NCBI GenBank assembly: GCA_020630955.1
Contig: JAHDIE010000034.1
Coordinates: 1 to 38,900 of the forward strand
Length of the DNA: 38,900 bases
Source of the DNA: Saprospiraceae bacterium
Lineage (GTDB): Bacteria > Bacteroidota > Bacteroidia > Chitinophagales > Saprospiraceae
Direction of reading: 5' to 3'
This document shows positions 8,101 to 16,601 of this stretch, one piece after another. Within the stretch, counting starts at the first letter, position 1. Each line of letters begins with the position of its first letter. The notes beneath the pieces are model-generated. The model saw only the letters and a list, made by a program, of their open reading frames with translations. It searched no databases and was not told where the DNA came from. The position numbers were made by a program, and so were the translations under genes.

Positions 8101-10606
8101 CTCTAATATTCTTGTCACCATTGAATCTGTCAATGGAGTCTTAAGTTCTGAATGGATACCAAGTCAAGGAATGCAGACTGAATATAAATTCAGAGCTACT
8201 GAAGAGATGTTGCCTAATATTTATGTAAATGTAAATATGATCCAAACATGGGAAAGATCAAATGATCTACCTATTAGAATGTATGGAATATTGCCAATTA
8301 AAATTAATGATCCTAGTACGGAGTTAAATCCTGTTATTAATTGTGATGATGTATTTTCACCTAATTCAAAAGTTGAAGTTATGGTATCTGAGAAAGATGG
8401 AAAGGGAATGGCCTACACGATTGCAATGGTGGACGAAGGACTTTTGGATCTAACAAATTTTAGAATACCTAAACCCCATAAACATTTTTATGCAAAACAA
8501 GCCTTAAATGTTCGAACATGGGACATGTTTGATGATGTTATGAATAAGAATGGTGGGGATATTGAAAAAATTATATCGATTGGTGGAGATGGAGAAAGCT
8601 TAGAAGAAGCAAGCAAAGCGAACGTGAATAGATTTGTTCCAGTTGTGTATTTTGACGGACCATTCAATCTTGAAAAGGGAGAAACAAAAACTCATCAGAT
8701 TGAAATTCCTAATTACATGGGATCTGTAAAATTGATGGTGGTCTCCAAGCATAAAAATGCCTATGGAAGTACAGAAAAGGTGATTGCAGTCAAAGATGAA
8801 TTAATGTTGATGACCACTTATCCTAGAGTTTTGACTTTAGGTGATCAATTTAGTATCCCCATCAATACATTTTGGACTGAAAATAGACCAATGGATGTTT
8901 CTTTGCGGATGGAAACAAACGACAAAGTAAAGGCAACGAGGTCTACGTCTATTGAAAAGTTTGACAACCAAGGAGACAAAATTTCTAATATGTTTGCGAC
9001 AGTAGGGGATTCTGAAGGTGTTGCCGAATTTAGAATATATGGAGAAGCTGGAAAGTTTGATAGCTATGATGAGGTTGAAATTGAAGTTCGAAATCCCAAC
9101 CCACTGGAGACAAGAATAAAAGATTACGCATTAACTGGAGGAGAGAGTTTGTCTGATGTTGTGAATAGGTTTGGTGTTCTTGGAAATCAATCGGCAACTT
9201 TGGAAATAAGTAGAATGCCGTCATTAAATCTTGAAAAAAGATTGAATTATTTGATACGGTATCCTTATGGATGTTTGGAGCAAACCGTTTCTTCTGCTTT
9301 TCCGCAATTGTATATAGCTGACTTAACTGAATTGTCAGACTTAAAAGAAAAGGAACTAACTCGAAATATTGCTGCAGCAATTTCAAAGTTAAAATCATTT
9401 CAAAGATCAGGTCGATTTAATTACTGGCGAGGAGGGAATTATTACCATAATTGGAGTGATGTATATGCAGCTCACTTTTTGTTTGAGGCAGAGCAAAAAG
9501 GATTTTTTGTAGGATCTAATGTTTTGAAGAGCTGGCTATCACATCACCAGGAGATTGCTAATCAATTTGATAGTAGTAATTCGAGTCTTTGGTCTCACGA
9601 TGTTCAAGCTTATAGATTGTATGTGTTAGCGAAAATGGGACAAGCAAATACTGGTGCCATGAATAGACTCAGAGGATCCAAGAAGTTAAATAGTAGAGCA
9701 AGATATCTGCTTGCTGCTGCCTATGGAGTGATTGGTCAAGCATCTGTAGGTGAACGAGTTTTGGTTGCTGATGAGAATGAATTTAGTAATGACGATTACG
9801 ATTATTATAGCTTTTCCTCAGTAATAAGAGACCAAGCTATTGCGGCTCTTGCCATCTCAGAAATGGGCGATAATGGAAACGCCTTAAAGTTTGTTCAAAG
9901 TATTGCTGAAAAACTTAGAAGTTCTAATTGGTATAGCACTCATTCTATTGCATTTGGACTAATGGCAGTTGCTAAGATAACTGAGAATGGAGAATCTGAA
10001 ATAATCGATTATTCTATTAGTGTTAATGGAGGAGCCGAAAGACATATTCAGTCCGAGAAAGTTTTGAATCTTTATGATTTAAAATTGGTGGAACAATCAA
10101 GTTTTAATCTTACTAACCATGGGAAAAATGTCATTTACGTAAGTGTTAATAATAGTGGAAAAGAGAAACCATCAATAATTGCTGCTAGGAATGATAATCT
10201 AAAGATAGAGGTCGAATATTACGATGAATCAGGAAATGAAATTGAATACAAAATGCTAAAACAAGGAACTGATTTCGTGGCAAGGGTAACAGTAAGAAAC
10301 CCAGGAACAGCAGATTCTCAAATTGACGATCTTGCTTTGTCTCAAGTTTTCCCTGCGGGCTGGGAAATCAGAACTGGAGGTTTGTCCAATAGTAGTCGAG
10401 TAGAAAATTATCAATATCAAGAAGTTAGGGATGATCGGGTCAATACATTTTTTAAATTAAATACAAGAAAGAAGAAGGTTTTTGAAGTGAAGTTAAGTGC
10501 AACTTATGTTGGTGATTACTATATGCCGCCTGTTACTTGTGAGTCCATGTACAACAATAGAATTTATGCTAGTACTGGAAGTAATCGTGTAAAAGTTATT
10601 GAATAA
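5147..10606 (+). CDS. Bacterial alpha-2-macroglobulin with thioester (lipoprotein)
   Basis: This large 1819-residue protein has a lipoprotein signal ending ILVGC. It contains the macroglobulin MG2-type stretch GERGVWRPGD near residue 605 and the complete thioester motif GCLEQ, with Cys1376 and Gln1379. The thioester is followed by the helical thioester domain (about 1370-1600) and a C-terminal beta domain. It is longer than E. coli YfhM (about 1650 residues), mostly in the N-terminal part. The established role of the family is a periplasmic trap: a protease cuts a bait region, the thioester reacts and the protease is caged. The gene ends one base before pbpC, a pairing described for many bacteria, which suggests joint defence and repair of the cell envelope. 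The wide pre-thioester region around 1000-1100 would hold the bait, which I cannot define. Confidence 0.93.
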   Translation: MKRIPILFIISVFILVGCKNKNGHIPTVTDRTTVSEYSPIVLSVKEEFFVRFSKKYISESEVNSEVSSDLFTVEPSVDGKAIWEDRRTIVFKPSKQWDYNTNYKVFVDTDKMFGSGKRSMITFKTSPLQASVYASPMQIKRISGKRNIVIEGMVTMTDYANNELVESLVDVFQKGNNDLKIEWQHQASNFIHSFIISNVMRFDLDSVVEIKTKANKPVFKINEKFFVDIPSKEKFNFIGVSTPKDGEKYFELSFSDPVDRNQNLDGLIRIKDSSSSLKFDIKQNIIKVYPSPFPLKNVTISISSNVQSSASKKLDKEINTNLEVVPIKPELRFVSSGNILPHAKSAVIAFEARALNMVDIEIFKIYENNVQEYFQNFTLKGSGSYRTVGEVVHTEQLILNPVESIGTEEGWSRYAIDLDYFSSADPASIYEVRLGFKKEYSSYDSCQNEIDESLISYDLDADMFSRYYNYPGISWEHYSDPCYPAYYGSTNFKRKNVLVSNLGLVAKATDGKGINIYASDLRNAQSLSGVTINFYTQSKQLITSLLTDKNGMAYLEDGDDVFFVTGRNDREYAYLTIMNNRKLETSQFDVTGVNYEKGINGFMYGERGVWRPGDTIFLSLMVEDREAILPNDHPVKLNVYNARGVLHKSITKLDNVDGLYVFPIETSQMDPTGNWRAEAKVGNHVFRKQLKVETVKPNRLKIMLDRANDSLYNVATEKIKIESKWLHGTPSSGLKAKVEANYISVEPKFEKFPEFTFNDPARKINTNNQVVYEGKLDENGIGAFYFKLTKNENFPGNIKVNLNTRVFEKSGNFSDYFSSNVIFPYKSYAGVKLPKSRWGRNYISSQTGTKLNFVSIGGNGKPNANRKLKVGIYESRWSWWYNRSDRNIYKYNSDNHFGAIDTFTVVTNSKGEAIYDSNFGDSYGNYMIRVCDELSGHCSGEFFYTGRWGASVEEENSMTKLNIKKNATKYEVGDEVTVNFPSSENSNILVTIESVNGVLSSEWIPSQGMQTEYKFRATEEMLPNIYVNVNMIQTWERSNDLPIRMYGILPIKINDPSTELNPVINCDDVFSPNSKVEVMVSEKDGKGMAYTIAMVDEGLLDLTNFRIPKPHKHFYAKQALNVRTWDMFDDVMNKNGGDIEKIISIGGDGESLEEASKANVNRFVPVVYFDGPFNLEKGETKTHQIEIPNYMGSVKLMVVSKHKNAYGSTEKVIAVKDELMLMTTYPRVLTLGDQFSIPINTFWTENRPMDVSLRMETNDKVKATRSTSIEKFDNQGDKISNMFATVGDSEGVAEFRIYGEAGKFDSYDEVEIEVRNPNPLETRIKDYALTGGESLSDVVNRFGVLGNQSATLEISRMPSLNLEKRLNYLIRYPYGCLEQTVSSAFPQLYIADLTELSDLKEKELTRNIAAAISKLKSFQRSGRFNYWRGGNYYHNWSDVYAAHFLFEAEQKGFFVGSNVLKSWLSHHQEIANQFDSSNSSLWSHDVQAYRLYVLAKMGQANTGAMNRLRGSKKLNSRARYLLAAAYGVIGQASVGERVLVADENEFSNDDYDYYSFSSVIRDQAIAALAISEMGDNGNALKFVQSIAEKLRSSNWYSTHSIAFGLMAVAKITENGESEIIDYSISVNGGAERHIQSEKVLNLYDLKLVEQSSFNLTNHGKNVIYVSVNNSGKEKPSIIAARNDNLKIEVEYYDESGNEIEYKMLKQGTDFVARVTVRNPGTADSQIDDLALSQVFPAGWEIRTGGLSNSSRVENYQYQEVRDDRVNTFFKLNTRKKKVFEVKLSATYVGDYYMPPVTCESMYNNRIYASTGSNRVKVIE

Positions 10607-10607
10607 A

Positions 10608-12851
10608 ATGAAGAAGGTAATCAAAATATTTATTCTTGTTAATGTCTTATTATCTGTTGTTTGTTACAATCTAATAGATATAGAAAATGCATTTGAGGTC
10701 TCTGAGAGCTTTGTAATGTTTGACAAAAAGGGAAGACTTCTTGGAGCTCAAATCGCCAAAGATGATCAGTGGAGATTTCCCTTGATAGATAGTATACCCG
10801 AAAAATATAAAGTGGCTTTAATAGCATTTGAGGATAAAAGATTTTATCAACATGTAGGAGTCGATCCTCGCTCGATAATTAGAGCGTTCAAGTCCAATAT
10901 GAAGGCAAGAAAGGTGGTTAGTGGTGCAAGTACATTAACTATGCAATTGATGAGACTTTCAAGAGGGAAGAGACCTAGAAATGTTAAACAAAAAATTATT
11001 GAGAGTTATTTGGCGGTGTTGTATTCCCTAAAATACGACAAAGAGACAATTTTAAAATATTATGCAAGCCATGCTCCTTTTGGTGGAAATGTAATAGGAT
11101 TAGAAACGGCAGCATGGCGTTATTTTGGAAGGCAAGTTTCAGACTTATCTTGGGCAGAAGCTGCAACTTTAGCTGTTTTGCCAAATAGCCCGGCATTGAT
11201 ACATCCAAGTAAAAATCGCAATTCCTTAAAACAGAAAAGAGACAAACTTCTGAAAAGCTTATATGAGTTTCAGTCCATTGATTCCATGGAATATGTATTG
11301 GCAATTGAAGAAAAGCTACCTGAAGCACCTAAAGATTTGCCTAGTTTGGCAGGTCATTATTTGCAACGTTGTAAAGCTGAAAATAATGGAGTATTCAAAA
11401 AATCAAGTAGTATAGATTTTCAAATTCAAAAGAATGTCTTGGAGATTTTAAAAATGCACGAAGCTTACAATGCAAGTAAAGGAATTAATAATGCGAGCGT
11501 TATTATTATGGAAAACCAAACAGGTAACATATTATCTTATGTTGGGAATACCAATGGTGATCGTGAGTCCAAATTTAACGATATGGTAATGACACCAAGA
11601 AGTACTGGGTCAATATTAAAACCATTGTTGTATGCCTGTTCAATGGAAGACGGCTTGGTATCTCCCAAACAATTATTAAGCGATGTTCCAATTCAACTGG
11701 ATGGTTTTCAACCAAAAAATTATGACAAAAACTTTATGGGTCTTGTACCAGCGAATGAAGCCTTAAGCAAATCTTTAAATATTCCATTTGTATTGATGTT
11801 AAGAGAATATGGGACTTCTCGATTTATTTCTAGGCTCCATGATTTTGGTTTTTCAACGATTAATAAAAATGCAGATCATTATGGATTATCATTGATACTT
11901 GGAGGTGGAGAAGTTAGATTAGATGAATTGACAAGTTGTTATTCAAGCTTGGCTAAACAATTGGTTAATCAAGATCATAAAATATTGAATCCAGCTACAA
12001 TCTATCATATGTTTGATGCCATGACTGAATTAAAGCGTCCAAATAATGAAATTTATTGGGAGCGATTTAGTTCTTCAATAAAAATTGCTTGGAAAACAGG
12101 GACCTCCTATGGTAATCGTGATGCTTGGGCAATTGGTGTATGTCCAGAGTATACCATAGGAGTTTGGGTTGGTAATTCTGATGGAGAATCAAATTCAGAA
12201 ATAATTGGATCTACTTTGGCTGGGCCTTTGCTTTTTGATATAGTATACAGTTTAGATGGAATTAGTGAATTTAAAGCTCCTTCACATGATTTATTAAACG
12301 TACAAACTTGTAAAAGAAGTGGATTTAAGGCTGGTTTAGCTTGTTTGGATCGAGAATATCAATCATGGTCACCTTCTCTTTCAGAAACAAGACTTTGCCC
12401 ATTTCATAAAACTGTATTTATTGATAGTAGTCGAAATTACCTTGTAAATAGAGATTGTATTGAGAACATTATAGATACCAGTTGGTTTGTTGTTCCACCA
12501 AAAGAAGCATATTTTTTACGGAAGTACGATCCTTCATATAGTCCTTTACCAGGACACCATCCCTCATGTAAACAGGTCGGTGACAATAAATTTGTAGATA
12601 TTATATATCCTCAGGAGAAATCAAGCTTTGCCATACCAAATAATTTAAAACAAGAGAAGGAGAGAATTGTCTGTCAGGTTGCACATCAAAATATGGATGC
12701 TAAGATCTATTGGCACTTGGACAACGAATATGTAGGCATGACTGAGGAATTTCATAAAATATCTATTGAATCAGGAATTGGGGTACATCGTTTATACGTA
12801 ATTGATGATCAAGGACGTTATGATGAGACTTTCTTTGAGATAATTAAATAG
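10608..12851 (+). CDS. pbpC: Penicillin-binding protein 1C
   Basis: A bifunctional peptidoglycan synthase of 747 residues from ATG 10608. A TTG at 10599 would add three residues and overlap the macroglobulin gene; ATG lies one base after that stop and is preferred. A hydrophobic anchor spans about residues 5-20. The glycosyltransferase domain (about 40-235) has the catalytic Glu75 in FEDKRF, the GAST-L-TMQ motif near 106-113 and Glu132. The transpeptidase domain has SILK (Ser335), SLN (389-391) and KTGTS (496-500). The C-terminal 90 residues match the BiPBP_C domain specific to PBP1C. All catalytic residues are present. In pairs with alpha-2-macroglobulin it is thought to repair the wall after damage; cotranscription is nearly certain from spacing. 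Confidence 0.95.
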   Translation: MKKVIKIFILVNVLLSVVCYNLIDIENAFEVSESFVMFDKKGRLLGAQIAKDDQWRFPLIDSIPEKYKVALIAFEDKRFYQHVGVDPRSIIRAFKSNMKARKVVSGASTLTMQLMRLSRGKRPRNVKQKIIESYLAVLYSLKYDKETILKYYASHAPFGGNVIGLETAAWRYFGRQVSDLSWAEAATLAVLPNSPALIHPSKNRNSLKQKRDKLLKSLYEFQSIDSMEYVLAIEEKLPEAPKDLPSLAGHYLQRCKAENNGVFKKSSSIDFQIQKNVLEILKMHEAYNASKGINNASVIIMENQTGNILSYVGNTNGDRESKFNDMVMTPRSTGSILKPLLYACSMEDGLVSPKQLLSDVPIQLDGFQPKNYDKNFMGLVPANEALSKSLNIPFVLMLREYGTSRFISRLHDFGFSTINKNADHYGLSLILGGGEVRLDELTSCYSSLAKQLVNQDHKILNPATIYHMFDAMTELKRPNNEIYWERFSSSIKIAWKTGTSYGNRDAWAIGVCPEYTIGVWVGNSDGESNSEIIGSTLAGPLLFDIVYSLDGISEFKAPSHDLLNVQTCKRSGFKAGLACLDREYQSWSPSLSETRLCPFHKTVFIDSSRNYLVNRDCIENIIDTSWFVVPPKEAYFLRKYDPSYSPLPGHHPSCKQVGDNKFVDIIYPQEKSSFAIPNNLKQEKERIVCQVAHQNMDAKIYWHLDNEYVGMTEEFHKISIESGIGVHRLYVIDDQGRYDETFFEIIK

Positions 12852-13105
12852 GTACCATTATGATTTGTTTAACGATATATTTACTCTCCAGATTGATAGT
12901 ATTACTTAGAAGGAAGAAAACTCCTGATATTGAAGACCTTTTTTAATTACTTTGATAATTCGATAAATTAATCACACACAACTGATAAGTTAGTTGTTAA
13001 ATTTTACTATTTAGCCCCAAAAAAATAATTCTTACACCCAAATTTCTGTCTTTTATATCTAGTTTAGGAGTGTCTGCATTAATTTGTAGATATAATAACC
13101 CCCCT

Positions 13106-13798
13106 ATGAAAGCTTATATTATTGAAGATGATATTGGTCTCGCTATAAGTTATGAAATGCTTGTACAGGAATGCGGTATAAGTGATATTTCTGTCTTTAA
13201 TAATTTTAATTCAGCGCTTAGAAAGCTAGAATCAGAATCTTCAGATATTATGGTTTTGAACTTGTCTTTAATTGAAGAAGATGATATTACTAACTTAAAA
13301 AGTAACGGCTGTGATGTAATCTTAACAAGCGATAAATCTAATATTTCGCAGGTTGACTTGGCTATGAAAATTGGAGCTGCGGGACTATTCATTAGGCCAT
13401 TTGATTTTAATGCCTTAAAATTTCAAATAAAATCTTTAGAAAAGCGAAGAAAGCAAATTGAACAAGAGTCATTTTGTTTTGTAAAATCACGGAATAATTA
13501 TATCCGTATACCTTATAAAGATATATCAATGTTGGAGACGGAAGGGAATTATACTAGTATTTTCACAACCAATGGGAAATATGTTTTAAAAAGGTCACTG
13601 AAAAATGTAAGCAATGATTTGCCTAAGGATATTTTTACACGTGTGCACAGAAATTTTGTAATAAATCATAAAATGATAAAGCATTTGGATTTGAAGAAAA
13701 ATCAAATTCAATTAACAGATGACAAGCTCGTTCAAATAGGGGGTAAGTATAGAAATATTATTAAAGAGACAATTGGTACAAAATTCAAAGTCGTATAA
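13106..13798 (+). CDS. LytTR-family response regulator with degenerate receiver
   Basis: A 230-residue protein from ATG 13106; a GTG at 13070 would add 12 residues without any domain support. The receiver fold covers residues 1-110 and begins MKAYIIEDD with the acidic pair Asp8-Asp9. The phosphoacceptor position, in VLNLSL, is Asn52 instead of Asp. Thr74 is kept in ILTS, but the conserved Lys is replaced by Arg97 in FIRPF. Residues about 128-230 form a LytTR DNA-binding domain (ETEGNYTSIF, RVHRNFVIN). It therefore probably works without phosphorylation or senses another signal. No histidine kinase is adjacent. The long leader is AT-rich with no clear Shine-Dalgarno sequence. Confidence 0.9.
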   Translation: MKAYIIEDDIGLAISYEMLVQECGISDISVFNNFNSALRKLESESSDIMVLNLSLIEEDDITNLKSNGCDVILTSDKSNISQVDLAMKIGAAGLFIRPFDFNALKFQIKSLEKRRKQIEQESFCFVKSRNNYIRIPYKDISMLETEGNYTSIFTTNGKYVLKRSLKNVSNDLPKDIFTRVHRNFVINHKMIKHLDLKKNQIQLTDDKLVQIGGKYRNIIKETIGTKFKVV

Positions 13799-13869
13799 CT
13801 TGCAACTATTAAATTTTAGGAATAACTTGGAAATTGTCATTCTTGATCAAAGGAATGTATAAGATATAT

Positions 13870-13958
13870 AGCTGTCCACGCCTAAGAGCTGATTATAAAA
13901 TAAACTTGTTTCGGAGACCAAGTTTTTTAAAATAATTCGTTTTAGTGGACAGTTTTTT
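13870..13958 (+). other. Nested RNA hairpin in the 3' region of the LytTR gene
   Basis: AGCTGTCCAC (13870-13879) pairs with GTGGACAGTT (13945-13954), eight Watson-Crick pairs plus one G-U and one A-U, and is followed by T residues. Inside it AAACTTG (13902-13908) pairs with CAAGTTT (13919-13925), which is followed by TTT. The nested layout with two T tracts looks like a structured 3' UTR, a processed small RNA or a tandem terminator. It lies 70 bases after the regulator gene; no open reading frame explains it. Confidence 0.5.
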
Positions 13959-13982
13959 AGAAATAATTGAGTTTTCTAAAGG

Positions 13983-14006
13983 GCTTTCCACTTGGAGGGC
14001 TTTTTT
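13983..14006 (+). terminator. Rho-independent terminator
   Basis: GCTTTCC (13983-13989), loop ACTT, GGAGGGC (13994-14000), then six T (14001-14006) followed by more T. Two of the seven pairs are G-U and would be A-C mismatches on the other strand, so it works for + strand transcripts. It would end transcription from the LytTR gene or from the structured RNA before it, just ahead of the convergent desaturase gene. Confidence 0.8.
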
Positions 14007-14034
14007 ATTTTATACTATGAAGTTGTAAACAGAA

Positions 14035-15183
14035 TTATGAAGATGTCAAGGCTTTGTCATAGCTTCCTGTTCCCAAAGCATTTAGTAATTTAAAATGACT
14101 TAATACAGCTGCAAAAAAGGTTTCATGTTGATAGTAAGGAATGTTGAATTCTTCAGCTGTTTCTTTAACAATCGAGGAAAGTTTTCGATAATGTATATGG
14201 CAAATATTTGGGAATAAATGATGCTCAATTTGAAAATTAAGACCACCGATTAACCAAGAAAAAACCCTACTATTGTGGGCAAAGTTAGAGGTTGTTAGTA
14301 ATTGGTGTATTGCCCAGTTATTTTCAACTGAAATATCCTTATCCGGCATAAAAAAGTCTGTTTCCTCAATGACATGAGCAGGTTGAAATATTAGTGCAAG
14401 TATAAGGCCACTTATCATGTGCATGATTAAAAATCCAATTAGTATTTGCCACCATGAAAACGGTAATACGATCATTGGTAAAATCAAGGTTACAATTAGG
14501 TATATTGTTTTGACAACAATGATCTGAATGAGTGCTTGATTAAATGTCAGACCTTGACCTTCTAATAAATTTTTATTACGATATCTAAATAATTGTTGAA
14601 AGTCTTTCGCTGTAAACCAATAAATTGTCATAATGGCATAAAGAAGCGGAGCATAGAATACTTGATATTTAAAAATGGGTTTTCTTTCTTGGGTAGGTGA
14701 AAATCGAATTACACCTTTTTCAATGTCCTCATCAAAACCATGGATATTGGTAAATGAATGGTGAAGAACATTATGTTGAATCTTCCAATTAACATCATAT
14801 CCACCAATAAACGTAATTATAAATCCAAGAATCTTGTTGACTTTTTTACTTTTTGAATAAGAACCATGATTAGCATCATGCATAATTGATAATCCTATAC
14901 CTGACATTCCAAAGCCCATCAGAATCCAAAAGGCAAACATCCACCAAATATTTATTGCAAATCCAGTTAACATTAATCCTAGTGGTAGGAAATAAGAAAA
15001 AAGCATGAAAACAGTTTTGATTTTCATGTTGAAATTGGCGTGTCTTGAAATGTTGTTATCTACAAAATGATTGTTTACTCTCTTTCTCAGTGTTTTGTAA
15101 AATTCAGGTCTGTCTTTTTTATTGAATTTTACAATTACTGGCTTTTCTGCAACTTGATTCATGTAAGCATTCGTTTTGGTCAA
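14035..15183 (-). CDS. Membrane fatty acid desaturase (acyl-lipid, front-end type)
   Basis: This 382-residue integral membrane di-iron enzyme has the three His boxes HDANH, HNVLHH and QIEHH, the last with Gln in place of the first His. The QxxHH form is characteristic of front-end (delta-5/delta-6 type) and related bacterial linoleoyl-CoA desaturase-like proteins. Two pairs of hydrophobic segments (about 50-95 and 215-260) separate the boxes as expected. No cytochrome b5 domain is fused, so an external electron donor such as ferredoxin is needed. It would introduce a cis double bond in membrane acyl chains. The gene stands alone, about 130 bases upstream of the cyclase-like gene on the same strand. 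Regiospecificity cannot be read from the sequence. Confidence 0.9.
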   Translation of the reverse strand: MTKTNAYMNQVAEKPVIVKFNKKDRPEFYKTLRKRVNNHFVDNNISRHANFNMKIKTVFMLFSYFLPLGLMLTGFAINIWWMFAFWILMGFGMSGIGLSIMHDANHGSYSKSKKVNKILGFIITFIGGYDVNWKIQHNVLHHSFTNIHGFDEDIEKGVIRFSPTQERKPIFKYQVFYAPLLYAIMTIYWFTAKDFQQLFRYRNKNLLEGQGLTFNQALIQIIVVKTIYLIVTLILPMIVLPFSWWQILIGFLIMHMISGLILALIFQPAHVIEETDFFMPDKDISVENNWAIHQLLTTSNFAHNSRVFSWLIGGLNFQIEHHLFPNICHIHYRKLSSIVKETAEEFNIPYYQHETFFAAVLSHFKLLNALGTGSYDKALTSS

Positions 15184-15316
15184 CCTAAGATAACTTAATT
15201 AATAAGAGGCATCCATATATTTATGGAAATAAGATGGAATGCTTTATTAAAATGTGTAAATACCTCATTTCTAATGTCGAAAGTGCAATGAATGGTTAAA
15301 TATTCTGGTTTTTGAA

Positions 15317-16282
15317 TTATGTTAAAATTTCCTCTATTTTACCAGCAACTTCTAAACCTGCATTTTTTCCGAGGTCTTGTAAGATAATTTCTCCTGTTTT
15401 CTTACTCCTAAGAATTATCTTTATTTCCGCTTCCATGCTTTCCTCAATACGACCATCCATAAATCCCATGATGGGAGCGGCAAGTTCTGTACTTTCATTC
15501 CTTAAGGCATGTATTTCTAAATGATATTTTGGGTTCTCCAGTTTTATGAACACATTTTCCTTATCAACTTTACAACTTTGGAGTTTGGAAAAATTGTAAG
15601 TCGTAAATTGAATGATTTGATCTCTTAAATATATGCCTGCAATAAATCCAATAAAATAACTTCCTAGCCAAGGTATCTTTGCAACAGAAGATTTAATGGA
15701 AATATTATTGCATGAAAAATGATTGGATTGCATCCAGATATATGCACTTGGAAAGGATCTTCCCCAATCTTTTTCCATATAACCTTTTCCACCACTGAAG
15801 TCAATCTCCTTATTCTCATAGATTATCTTACCTTTTATTGCATGGTCCATACTTAATATTCCATGGTAGCATTGCATAAAAGGAACAAATGTAAAGGGTC
15901 CCATAATATTTGGAGAAAGTATAGTACTAGGCCATGGGACTTGATTTTCAAATTTTAAATCAGCTTTGAAAAATGGAAGATCGACTTTCATGCTATCTTG
16001 AGCAAAAAAACTCTTACCAAGTTTTACTTTAAAAATTCCTGGCTGAGGAATAAAGTCATTTGCACTAAATCTATGGTAAGTTGAAGTTCTTTTTTTGCCA
16101 TCTAAGACTTGAATAAAAGCATGTTTATTTTTATCACCCATAGCTATTCCGGGGATGATTGCAAAAGCATGTTTTTCATCCTTTGATACAACTTTGTAAT
16201 ACCAACCTTCGAAATAATTTTTCGTCTTATTCCATCCATGATATTGTTCAGCATTGAAAAGTGCTTTTATTCTTTTTGTCAA
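15317..16282 (-). CDS. Tocopherol cyclase family protein
   Basis: This 321-residue protein has the landmarks of the tocopherol cyclase-like family (PF14249). These are FEGWYYK near residue 25, a calycin-like beta-rich body, and GYMEKDWGRSFP near residue 168, followed by YIWMQSNHF. In plants and cyanobacteria the family closes the chromanol ring of vitamin E. In most other bacteria, which lack the quinol precursors, the role is unknown. No tocopherol pathway gene is visible nearby, so I would not call it a tocopherol cyclase. No signal peptide is seen. The neighbouring desaturase on the same strand hints at lipid-related work, but that is only context. Confidence 0.8.
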   Translation of the reverse strand: MTKRIKALFNAEQYHGWNKTKNYFEGWYYKVVSKDEKHAFAIIPGIAMGDKNKHAFIQVLDGKKRTSTYHRFSANDFIPQPGIFKVKLGKSFFAQDSMKVDLPFFKADLKFENQVPWPSTILSPNIMGPFTFVPFMQCYHGILSMDHAIKGKIIYENKEIDFSGGKGYMEKDWGRSFPSAYIWMQSNHFSCNNISIKSSVAKIPWLGSYFIGFIAGIYLRDQIIQFTTYNFSKLQSCKVDKENVFIKLENPKYHLEIHALRNESTELAAPIMGFMDGRIEESMEAEIKIILRSKKTGEIILQDLGKNAGLEVAGKIEEILT

Positions 16283-16400
16283 TTTTTAGGATTTTCTTCT
16301 TGATTCATTCAAATCAATTAATTTATAATATTTGTAATATAATTATTTCAATGAAATCACTAAGAACAGAGATCTTATAAAAGTTTATTACATTCACAAA

Positions 16401-16601
16401 ATGAATAAAAGGTTAGTCTATATATTTGTATTTCTATTCATACTATTGCTTACTCAGCTAAACAAGTATATTACATTTGGTAGTGATCCATGCTTCTTGG
16501 GCTTGCCTTTTTGGGTTTGGTATTTTGTCTTAGTGCAGATTTGCTTTATCGTTGTATTATATTTTTTCAGTAAGTCATTTTTTAAAAATGAAGAAGAATG
16601 A
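16401..16601 (+). CDS. Small membrane protein paired with symporter (DUF3311-like)
   Basis: A 66-residue protein with two hydrophobic segments (about 5-22 and 35-58) separated by a short loop, DPCFLGLPFWVWYF. The Pro-Phe-x-Trp loop resembles the DUF3311 family, small proteins encoded right before sodium:solute symporters. Its TGA stop overlaps the symporter ATG as ATGA. It is therefore probably a small accessory subunit or stabiliser of that transporter. The family assignment is by pattern only. Confidence 0.75.
   Translation: MNKRLVYIFVFLFILLLTQLNKYITFGSDPCFLGLPFWVWYFVLVQICFIVVLYFFSKSFFKNEEE

Noticed and set aside
12852-13105. Hairpin ACAACT...AGTTGT and other short inverted repeats before the LytTR gene
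   Set aside because: Six-base stems in AT-rich DNA are expected by chance and have no T tract or conserved position.
13070-13105. GTG start 12 codons before the LytTR receiver
   Set aside because: The added residues (MSALICRYNNPP) do not belong to a receiver fold, and ATG 13106 fits the domain start.
15317-16282. Vitamin E biosynthesis pathway
   Set aside because: Only the cyclase-like protein is seen; no phytyltransferase or methyltransferase for quinols is in the window.
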